Both the position numbers and the translations under genes were made by a program. Below the pieces are notes generated by a model, which saw only the letters and a program-made list of their open reading frames with translations, did not search any database and was not told where the DNA came from. Of a stretch of 25,103 nucleotides of DNA, positions 9,869 through 16,754 are shown one piece after another. Position 1 is the first letter of the stretch. The number at the start of each line of letters is the position of its first letter. This DNA is from Cerioporus squamosus (lineage: Eukaryota > Basidiomycota > Agaricomycetes > Polyporales > Polyporaceae), in NCBI GenBank assembly GCA_022592435.1, contig JABYQS010000394.1:1-25103 (forward strand), given 5' to 3'.

Positions 9869-11102
9869 ATGTACCGCTATTTCTTCTCCTCCCCCAAAAC
9901 CATCCTTTATGCTACCGTCTTTGGACCGGATGTGGACACTATGCCTCCAGGCCCTGCCCTAGACCCTCTCACTCCCGCCAACCGTGAACAGTTCTGCACG
10001 ACTCCTGTCACCTACTTTGTGACGCCACCAGTGTACGTCTGGTACGTCTGGTACGTCCAGCCACAGGCCCAGCAGCCGTGGACCGAGACCAAGATCCGGC
10101 CATACTCCATCGTTTATGTCGAGGACCCTCGGCTGCAGCTGGACTTCACCGGCCTCACCTTCTTCATGGACATAGTCGACATTGTCATCCAGGAAGACCA
10201 TGTCTGTGCCCGGTTCCAAGGCTGGCGCACAGCAAGTGCCGACTTCGTGGCTGACTTCGTGAACGAGCATGGAGGACTTCTCCTTCTGCCGAGCGTGTTC
10301 CACGTTCCCCTTTCATGCACCAACCTCTGGTTCCTGCGCATGGCATCGTCGATCATGCCGGTATCTGCGCTTCGTCAACTGGTATATGATCAATACAAGT
10401 GAGTAGTCCATTCCTTGATGCAACAAGGACATTGTATTCTAAACTGTGGGGCGGGTGAGATGCACGGAATGTGACTGATTCCTTGCACGTAGTCTGGTCC
10501 ATAGTTCTGAAACCTACCAGCAACCCTGGCTCCGCAACTACATCACCAGGGGACCAGACCCAGTTCTCCTGCGGAGATTTGAAGCCCGGCCTAGTGTCCT
10601 TCAGGACAGGGAGGACGACGTCGGTCTCATCCGTCTGACCGAGTCACCCACACCCTATACGCCTTCAAGGTCTCCCGACATCGTGTCAGACCACGAGCTG
10701 CACTCCACGGTCGAGAACCACCTCGCTTCTGAGGACATCGCCGAGATGGTCCTGGGCGCAGGACTCACGGATACACTCGAGTGGGACGATGAACCTGCAC
10801 GTGCGGAGACAGCACTCGGCACGGTGTCCGAAGGTACGAGCGCCACCCTTTGCGACATCCCCCTCAGCGAGTCAGAAGACACGCTTGGATCTGGAATATC
10901 CGAGTTAGAAGTTATCGAGTTGCGATGGAATGGCAGCATTGTCTATGCCAACGATACGGACAGTGTAGCTGACAACCTCTCCGATATAGTCTTCGCAACC
11001 AGTGCGATCCAGCCCATTGTCACAGGACCCCGTTACGATGTCAACAGGTACCTCATCGAGGACGAGGAGGATATGGTCATTGACAGCCTCCTTGATGACT
11101 AG
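9869..11102 (+). CDS. Two-exon gene of unknown function inside Gypsy-1
   Basis: Exon 1 is 9869-10398 and exon 2 is 10493-11102, joined by a 94-nt GT-AG intron; together 379 residues ending at TAG. I chose ATG 9869 (context CCACCATGT) as the first start after integrase similarity ends; ATG 9779 is in frame but lies in the integrase remnant. The first ~190 residues look globular and rich in aromatics (MYRYFFSS, TYFVTPPVYVWYVWYVQPQ, IVYVEDPRLQLDFTG, FVADFVNEHGG, SCTNLWFLRMAS); the C-terminal ~150 are acidic (ENHLASEDIAEMVL, YLIEDEEDMVIDSLLDD). No signal peptide or membrane helix is evident. The frame is intact while every flanking retrotransposon ORF is broken. I do not recognise the family. It could be a captured host gene or an accessory ORF of the element. 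Confidence 0.7.
10399..10492 (+). other. Spliceosomal intron (94 nt) of the two-exon gene
   Basis: The donor is GTGAGT at 10399 and the acceptor GCACGTAG ends at 10492. GTGACTGAT at 10471-10479 is a candidate branch-point region (CTGAT). Without splicing the ORF would stop at TGA 10400; splicing carries the frame from QLVYDQY into LVHSSETYQQPW and through to 11102. Confidence 0.75.
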
Positions 11103-11931
11103 GCCTGGACACGTAGCAGATTCTGATTGAACATTGAAACTTGCATACATGTACTTCTTGAGTTGGTGAACAACATACCCATATCTCCTTGATATCCCTA
11201 TGTGAATTGGACTCAGATAACTTCTATAGGTAAGCCACATGATTTTATCTTGTTTAATTCCCCTTTTCTATTATACTATACACCATTATGCTCCAAGCTT
11301 ATTGTGCTCATTATACTACTCTCCTCTTATTGTTGTCCAACCTTTTGTCCCTCTCATGTTATCTCACACTTGAGATAGAAAGTATTGTTCATCTCCATTG
11401 TCCTTGAATATTCCCAGGCCTTTTTACTTCCCTATGGTATTATTCTCAGATTATGATTGTCCTACCTCAATCCTCCCATGCTATTATCCTGATGACTGTT
11501 GTGCCTTCTACCCTCATTATTACTTTTCTATTGTCCTTCTCTTATTGTCTTACCAAGAACAATGACCTAGAGAACTGTTTGGTAATATTTGTAATTTTCC
11601 CATAGAGACAGTATATAAACCCCCACCCCTCAAGGGATGGAGGGTAAGTTTTCCCCTTCCACTCTCTTGCTGAGTGCCTCCAAGCAAGCCTAGTCTCTGC
11701 TACTCTGACAGTATTAATCTGAAGTCAAGTCTATCGTTGTCTAAGAGTTATATGCACGCACACACGTCTATGAACTGAGGCATCCTCAAGCGATCCTCCA
11801 AGTGAAGTCAAGTCCAATCCGATATCGGAACATCATTGAATATACGTCCAGATTCTTTGACAGATCCAATTGAAAGTTCCACCTGGGAACCCAACCTGGA
11901 ATATTCCATCCCGACTCATTCTACCTTGACA
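11103..11931 (+). other. Non-coding stretch containing the upstream part of the Gypsy-1 3' LTR
   Basis: AT-rich with no coding signal. TATATAAA at 11612-11619 followed by a short pyrimidine-rich stretch looks like an LTR promoter, so the 3' LTR probably starts somewhere between 11103 and about 11600. I could not fix its 5' boundary: the left LTR is truncated, so there is no partner for alignment, and no unambiguous polypurine tract next to a TG is visible (the purine run at about 11372-11382 is one weak candidate). Confidence 0.5.
11612..11619 (+). promoter_or_regulatory. TATA box in Gypsy-1 3' LTR
   Basis: TATATAAA lies about 420 bp before the LTR end at 12039, consistent with a U3 promoter. 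In the 3' copy it could drive transcription rightwards, antisense to the disrupted minus-strand gene. Confidence 0.5.
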
Positions 11932-12039
11932 GGTTGAGCATTATCACTACACCGAACAACTGGGGTATCATCCGATCTTGTTCAGATCCGATAACCTCAG
12001 GTGAAAGTTATTTCTTTGAAGTAACTTTTACGCACGTCA
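11932..12039 (+). repeat. Gypsy-1 3' LTR, segment shared with the 5' copy
   Basis: Direct repeat of 307-414 with one mismatch, ending GCACGTCA. Immediately to the right, minus-strand coding sequence resumes (SECQQAWMRT), marking the insertion boundary at 12039/12040. The target duplication cannot be checked because the left flank is not visible. Confidence 0.82.
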
Positions 12040-12838
12040 GTCCGCATCCAGGCTTGCTGACACTCTGATGGTGAGAGACCCACGATGGTACCTCCCTGCG
12101 CAAACTCGACAGTGAAGCGCTCCCATGTCTCCAGTGCACCGGTGAAGAAGGCAACTAGCGTGGGTTTAAGGTGCGGGAGGTCGGGTGTGCGGCGGAGGAC
12201 AGCATAGACAGCCTCGGGACAGTCCCAGAGTTGACTGTCAAGGGCCCCAGTTTGATAGGATGTGTCAGGGGCGAGGAGAAGGTCCAGGTTCTCGATAACG
12301 CGGTGGCAGTGAGCCTTGACGTGCTCATGGAGAGGTCCAAGATCGAGGAGGTTTGCCGTTAATTGATTGGGACCCCACACCTGTCCCAAGTACGGATGAC
12401 TGATGGCTTGGGTGTAGAGAGTCAGGATGCAAAGCTCCATGATAGTGTATGTGCAACGGAGGCCATCATAGATGTTCTGTTCCATGTTGTTCCAGGTCCC
12501 AGTGCCCTTCTTGCCATGAGGGGACTCAAGGAAGTTGAGGTAGATTGGGAGATGGGGTGTTGCTGGTGTCAGGGAACTTGATAGCATATCCGATGGCTTC
12601 CGCTGCTTCAAAGAAGATACGAAGGAAATCTTGGTGTCCCTTCTTATCATCCTTGTGGTGAAACAGAGCCCCCGCGAGGCTTGTGAGCTTGACAGCTCCA
12701 CCCTGAGATACTTTGGCTGCCCTATCCTTGGCTGCAGAAGCACCAGCAGTGGCAGCAGCAGTATTGTCATGGTTCATGAGCAAGCATGGTCCAGGGATGC
12801 CAGCCTCCTTCCAGAATGCCGCTGATACGCCACGGGGC
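12040..12838 (-). pseudogene. Disrupted minus-strand gene, downstream piece
   Basis: Third visible piece of one minus-strand gene. It reads AAFWKEAGIPGPCLLMNHDN, then AKVSQGGAVKLTSLAGALF, HHKDDKKGHQD and IKFPDTS in one frame; near 12560 the frame shifts and continues LPIYLNFLESPHGKK, WNNMEQNIYDGL, LYTQAISHPYLGQVWGP, NLLDLGPLHEHVKAHC, LLLAPDTSYQTG and LVAFFTGALETWERFTVEF up to the Gypsy-1 LTR at 12039. From memory this resembles a large agaricomycete protein family of unknown function whose copies are often near transposons; I could not search. Relative to my recollection a short segment between FPDTS and LPIYL is missing, so the shift may be a small deletion. The C-terminal end is cut by Gypsy-1. 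Confidence 0.72.
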
Positions 12839-13509
12839 AAAATGAGCAGATAACTCCACCCAGGTCACGGCCGAGGACTATATGCGATGTGCGAGAAGGA
12901 GAGCGGTTCCCAACCAATCGAGACTATCAGAGACTCAGGGGGTATCCGCCTACTTCCGACCCAGAAGAGCGGAAGAAGAGAGAAGAAGCCTCGCTAACTG
13001 GACGGGCGCGAACTAGAGACTACACCCGAAGCGCGGAAGGACCGGAGTCTGGCCACTCTAACCACCCAAGGGTGGGAGAGAGAAAGGACGACAAGGGGGA
13101 CGGAAGGGGCGGCGGACAGGATGGACGACGGATCGAAGACTCAACGGTAGCGGGCAGAGGGACGACCTCGACTGCATTTCCTATACGGAGGCGAACACTT
13201 CCAATGCGCAGAAGGCGCGGGGTTAACCGCGGAAAGCTCGAGAGAGCGCCGGAGGGAACCACAAAGGGGACAGTGCGGAGACAGTCGGACAATGTTCGGA
13301 ATGGTCAGTGATGGCGGCGGTGTACTTTCTGTCGGTGAGGGGACTTTTGTTGGCGGTGACCACGGAGAGAACGGTGGAAGCTGAGACTCTGACTCTGAGG
13401 GGGAAACAGAAATCTGGGTTGCCTTGCTCTAGCTCGACGATACAAAACCGAATGCTTGTAGCTACGACGGAACCTCTCGGAACTCTCGATAATGCCATTC
13501 TCTTCGAAT
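12839..13509. other. Unclassified inserted segment, left part (no gene seen)
   Basis: Sequence between the second and third pieces of the minus-strand gene. It is purine-rich on the plus strand, with open frames on both strands that show no recognisable motif. It belongs with 14604-15065 as one segment of roughly 1.1 kb, split by the hAT-like element. I found no terminal repeats or convincing target duplication at its junctions with the gene, so its nature (insertion, large intron or rearrangement) is open. Confidence 0.45.
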
Positions 13510-13512
13510 TAG

Positions 13513-13640
13513 GCTGTATCACGGGTGTCACGAACCCGTGCGGGTTTCCGCGGGTGTCACGCACGGGTACGGGTACGGGTCACGGCATACTGAACCCGTG
13601 CCTAACCCATGACCCGTGCGCGGGTTGTGACACGCGTGAG
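13513..13640. repeat. Subterminal ACGGGT/ACCCGT motif array, left end of hAT-like element
   Basis: Many copies of ACGGGT, GCGGGT, ACCCGT and AACCCGTG lie on both strands within about 130 bp, for example CACGGGTACGGGTACGGGT. A matching array is at about 14444-14585. They probably bind the hAT transposase. The short G-rich units are not telomeric; they are inside an element with clear ends. Confidence 0.7.
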
Positions 13641-13680
13641 CCACATGCAAGATGTGCCTCTACAGCGGCGAGATCTGAAC

Positions 13681-13755
13681 GCCTCATGATGCGTTTTATA
13701 CCGCCAGAAAGCTACCGACCGTAGCTTTCCAGTGATACAAAACGCGACATGAGGC
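13681..13755. repeat. Imperfect 75-bp palindrome inside hAT-like element
   Basis: Outer arms GCCTCATGATGCGTTTTAT (13681-13699) and the near-complement ending ACATGAGGC (13737-13755) enclose inner perfect arms GAAAGCTAC (13706-13714) and GTAGCTTTC (13721-13729). The arrangement could fold into a long hairpin with a small internal loop, or be a nested inverted-repeat insertion. Confidence 0.75.
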
Positions 13756-13930
13756 GTCCGCTAGGAGGAGGAGTATACTCTTCACAATATCGCCTCAGGG
13801 AGGCACCTTGTGTCACCTCTAGAAGATCGTAGAGTCAGCATAAACGAAAACGGATTCACCCAGACGTGTGTCAATGGCAAAAGAGTGTACCATTCAAATC
13901 GTGGACAGATCGACCGCAACATCATCAAGA

Positions 13931-13980
13931 TATGGCCGATTTACTGTGCAGCCACTGGCTGACACGGTAAATCGGCCATA
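13931..13980. repeat. 50-bp near-perfect hairpin inside hAT-like element
   Basis: Perfect 14-bp arms TATGGCCGATTTAC (13931-13944) and GTAAATCGGCCATA (13967-13980) surround GTG/CAC and a perfect CAGCC-ACT-GGCTG stem-loop at 13949-13961. Almost the entire 50 bp pairs with itself. Confidence 0.8.
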
Positions 13981-14603
13981 CCGACCGCGGTAGAGAACGC
14001 ATCGCGATCGCGAATGGCGCGTTTGAACGCGTGAGTATGTGGCTTTCGAATGTGCCCTCACGCAGCCCAAACGGACGAGATTTGCAGGTAGGAGAGCGGG
14101 ACTTCTTCACCGCTTTTGGGGACTCAGGGGAAGGGGAGGAGAAGATGGATGTATTTCACTTACCAGGTCACCCAATCTTGTTCTCTTCATCGTCTAATAT
14201 CCTCTCCTTCCCTTCCAGTAAGTTCCAAGCCCAACATCTTGAAGATCCATGCAGATCTTGCTGAGATATGTCTTGAACTTCCAGGTGACTAGTAGGGGCA
14301 GGATGAGAGAAGTCAAAAACATACAGTCAGACAGTCTGAAGCAGTCATAGAAAGCAAGAACAGGACGTTCAGAAGGCCCAGAAAGAGGATTAATACAAGC
14401 TGAAGGTGTAGAAGGATGAAAGAGGGAGGGGACCAGACAGAAAACCCGCGGGATACCCGTACCCGCGGTACCCGTGAGCCCCGGCGCTTAGCCTCATACC
14501 CGTGGGAACCCGCGGGTTCACGGGTCGGGTTTCTGCGCGGGTGCGGGTTCGGGTTCGGTCCGGGACCCCCGCGGGAACACCCGTGGCACACCCTACTTCG
14601 AAT

Positions 14604-15065
14604 GTTCCCTTACCATTTGTCCTGCGCACGGACCTCCGAGCTCTGATAACCATCTCTGACCAACCACAGCGCGTGCCAAGCCCCGATGCATCCGAAGCGC
14701 CAGCAACCGACGTTTACCCAAGATAGTGGCATGGAGCTCCCAGCTCAAAATAACCACTCAGCCAATCGTAGGCTCCCTAATGCTGAAAGGCTTGCTTGGA
14801 GGACTGCAGAACCGCACGGACGGTCGGAAGCTCGGGCATCCATCCTGGCTTGCGGATGCGGGCTTGCTGACCAGGCCCCACTCAGAGAACTCCGACGGAA
14901 AGGGGGAGCTGAGGTGGAAAGACAAGGACCATCGTCGGTGAGCGGATGGAGTGCACGGGGACGTCAGAAAGGCCGCAGTGAGTTGACAGACAAGGGCGGG
15001 GACTGCGACGAATAGTGCGCGGAACTGGCGGGAACGGGGAGCGGGCTATCGTGGGGCGAAAAATC
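14604..15065. other. Unclassified inserted segment, right part (no gene seen)
   Basis: Continuation of 12839-13509 on the other side of the hAT-like element. No reading frame has recognisable motifs on either strand. It meets minus-strand coding sequence of the disrupted gene (GGAARMAVM) at about 15066-15095. Confidence 0.45.
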
Positions 15066-15723
15066 CATGCATAAGCTGGGTAGGTGCTCATCACTGCCAT
15101 CCGTGCTGCCCCGCCCTTCACCGTGTTGAGTTCCTTGTGCATACAGCACCCTGCCCATATGAAGAGATCTGTAACCCACTTCTCTGTGGCAGGCAGCGCA
15201 GAGAACTGCACTTCGCCAAAGCGCACAGTCGCGCGTCTGATAGCCTCATGGCTCTGCTTGATCTGCTCGACCTCCCGCAGAGCCTCCCAAGCTGACGGTC
15301 CTCCAGCAGCAGCCACAGCAATGTCGAGCTCCTCCTTGGTGAGTGGCTCGAATTCAGCTAGCTCCCCCACAAGGATTGCGCGACGACCGCGCTGTTCCCG
15401 GTCGCATTGGTGCTTTGTCTCAAGGAAGAGATGTACGAGCTTCTTCTGATCTTCTGCATGGTCGGTATTTATCCCCTTAACCTTACAGATGATGTCTGCA
15501 AGATTGACAGGGTTCTCCTGTCCACGTGGACTGCTGTTCCAAGTCGTGCAGAGGTTCTCAAGCATGCTCATCTAGCCTCGAAGTTGTTCCTCGCTTTAAT
15601 GGCTGGGGGCTGATGAGAGTCCCAGGAAGTGTTGCTCGTGCGTGTCTCCCTTGGTAAGGTATGTGTGGCCAGACTCAATCTGGACGTGCTTGATGGTCGT
15701 ACCATCACTGCTGATTGTAATGC
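15066..15723 (-). pseudogene. Disrupted minus-strand gene, middle exon
   Basis: Second piece of the gene, read right to left from 15723. It starts GITISSDGTTIKHVQIESGH directly after an intron acceptor (AAACAG), then YLTKGDTHEQHFLGLSSAPSH, TAA (15596-15598), SEEQLRG, TAG (15572-15574), MSMLENLCTTWNSSPRGQ, NLADIICKVKGINTDHAEDQ, ELAEFEPLTKEELDIAVAAA, VRFGEVQFSALPATEKWV and IWAGCCMHKELNTVKGGAAR. The CCMHKxLN motif is what I associate with the agaricomycete multicopy family. Two nonsense codons in one frame and the following 2.2-kb interruption make it a pseudogene. Cys/His residues around CCMHK may bind metal (inference). Confidence 0.75.
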
Positions 15724-15782
15724 CTGTTTGATAGCATGGTGAGTGATGCTGATGTGCTGAGATGCTATGTGCTCTTACTAAC
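15724..15782 (-). other. Intron of the disrupted gene, hit by Gypsy-2 at its 5' splice site
   Basis: On the minus strand GTTAGTAAGA begins at 15782 and the acceptor CAAACAG ends at 15724, giving 59 nt, a normal basidiomycete length. Joining exon end GAT-G (23365) with GC-ATT preserves the frame (KAD-G-ITISSDG). The first five intron bases, GTTAG, are the Gypsy-2 target duplication, present at both 15778-15782 and 23360-23364. Confidence 0.75.
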
Positions 15783-16358
15783 TGTCACGGTCAGTGGACC
15801 AGCACCCCTTTTTGTTTTCCCTGGAACTTCCACTTTCCCATCTTGATCCCTTTCCTACTTCGTACACATCCCATTTTGGACCCCTTGATTTCATTCTCAC
15901 GCCCGTATGCTCTGTTCCCGCGACCACATGCCTTGTTCTTGCACTTACCATCCCGTTACCATGTGTTTTCCCACCCTTTTGTCTCCCACTCGTACAGCCT
16001 CACTCCCTTTCCCACATGAGTCACTTCCACTGGCACGTGATTGTTCAGAGTAGACTAGTATATAAGCCCCTCCCAGTGCTTACCTGGTCCCCATCTCGAC
16101 CTCCTGGTCATTGGGACTAGGTGCGCTTTCCCCCATGTACTTTCCCCTTGTCTCTGTGCTAATATAACCTGGTCATTGGGACTAGTCTGTCGCAGTACGC
16201 GTGAAGACTAGCTATCGACGACTTTGTGCCTCCGAGCCAGTCGTTGCTCTGCCCTCGTCGAGCTTTCTCTCTACTCCCCCCTTTTCGGCTCCTCGCCGCT
16301 TGCCCCTCAGACCGTCGCCGATCGACGTCTGGTGTCTACGCGCCTAGTCGCGGCGACA
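15783..16358 (+). repeat. Gypsy-2 5' LTR (576 bp)
   Basis: Starts TGTCACGGTCAG and ends GGCGACA. It contains TATATAAG at 16059-16066 and an 18-bp direct repeat, CCTGGTCATTGGGACTAG, at about 16103-16120 and 16169-16186. The matching copy is at 22784-23359. Open frames across the LTR appear in both copies and are not genes. Confidence 0.95.
16059..16066 (+). promoter_or_regulatory. TATA box of Gypsy-2 LTR
   Basis: TATATAAG lies about 300 bp before the LTR end, so U3 is about 276-310 bp. A start roughly 30-35 bp downstream would place the RNA 5' end at or next to ATCTCGACCT (16093-16102), the segment that pairs with the PBS. Confidence 0.7.
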
Positions 16359-16360
16359 TT

Positions 16361-16370
16361 AGGTCGAGAT
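16361..16370 (+). promoter_or_regulatory. Gypsy-2 primer binding site, self-priming type
   Basis: Two bases after the LTR end is AGGTCGAGAT. Its exact complement ATCTCGACCT occurs in the LTR at 16093-16102 (and in the 3' LTR), 34 bp after the start of the TATA box, where the transcript should begin. There is no TGG start, so a tRNA primer is unlikely. Tf1/sushi-type elements prime reverse transcription with the first ~11 nt of their own mRNA, and this arrangement fits that mechanism. Confidence 0.7.
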
Positions 16371-16384
16371 CCCTCATCGGTGCT

Positions 16385-16404
16385 GACACTCTGACAAGAG
16401 TGTC
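16385..16404 (+). other. Hairpin just downstream of the Gypsy-2 PBS
   Basis: GACACTCT and AGAGTGTC form a perfect 8-bp stem with a four-base loop, 15 bases after the PBS. In the RNA it could help present the primer site or serve in packaging (inference). Confidence 0.55.
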
Positions 16405-16578
16405 CCCATCGCTCAACAAGCCATCCCGTCACCCTGGACTGTTCTCGCAGACAGCACGCCTGGGATACCGCAGACCAAGAATATGTCCATCGGAGGAAGG
16501 ATCCGGAGGATAACGCTTGGTACTGGGAATCCTGTGAGCAGAACCCTTGCCCCAATCGTCACTATCGCCCCAATCGCA

Positions 16579-16648
16579 TCCCGTTGCAGAGTCACCCACC
16601 ACACACTCACCCCGACTCTCCCGTTGCAGAGTCACCCACCACACACTC
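16579..16648 (+). repeat. 30-bp direct repeat in Gypsy-2 leader
   Basis: Two copies of the unit TCCCGTTGCAGAGTCACCCA plus CCACACACTC occur at 16579-16608 and 16619-16648, 40 bp apart. They lie upstream of the gag ATG in the leader. Confidence 0.8.
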
Positions 16649-16754
16649 TCCCCTTCCAAGCACCCCGATCGACGAATGCGAGGTCATTGCTCTTATCGCC
16701 GCACCCCCATCACATGTGATCATCCCCTCTCGCCCACCGTCAGCACCACCTGTG

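Larger units (their letters stand above)
307..12039 (+). mobile_element. Gypsy-1: degraded Ty3/gypsy LTR retrotransposon with nested insertions
   Basis: The order is LTR fragment, candidate PBS, gag, zinc knuckle, aspartic protease, long unknown tail, RT, RNase H, integrase, an extra two-exon gene, and 3' LTR, all on the plus strand. RT preceding integrase defines Ty3/gypsy. A 108-bp direct repeat (307-414 and 11932-12039) with one mismatch marks the two LTR 3' ends. The element carries five in-frame TGA codons (1856, 4841, 8427, 8903, 9275), frameshifts near 4215, 6248 and 8800, a solo LTR at 4255-4736 and a TIR element at 6872-7798. It cannot encode an active polyprotein. It interrupts a minus-strand gene on its right side; the left flank is hidden by element C. 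Confidence 0.85.
13510..14595. mobile_element. hAT-like non-autonomous element (1086 bp)
   Basis: The ends are TAGGCTGTATCACGGGTGT on the left and, read inward from the right, TAGGGTGTGCCACGGGTGT: imperfect terminal inverted repeats. A perfect 8-bp duplication CTTCGAAT flanks it at 13502-13509 and 14596-14603, which is diagnostic of hAT-type target joining. Subterminal regions at both ends are packed with CGGGT/ACCCG motifs in both orientations, as expected for transposase-binding arrays. No transposase ORF is present, so it is a MITE-like derivative. Two large internal hairpins lie at 13681-13755 and 13931-13980. Confidence 0.9.

Noticed and set aside
12889..13311. 140-codon Arg/Gly-rich plus-strand ORF in the unclassified segment
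   Set aside because: Low-complexity composition from purine-rich DNA, no motif, no supporting context.
13548..13585. CGGGTACGGGTACGGGT run as telomeric or satellite DNA
   Set aside because: It lies within a hAT-like element with defined TIRs and TSD and is better explained as a subterminal transposase-binding array.
13681..13755. Palindrome as a transcription terminator or tRNA-like gene
   Set aside because: No A/B box or T-run context; it is internal to a non-autonomous transposon and pairs as a simple inverted repeat.
15794..16120. ORF of ~108 codons present twice (also at 22783-23121)
   Set aside because: The duplication is simply the two Gypsy-2 LTRs; the frame covers the promoter and has no domain.
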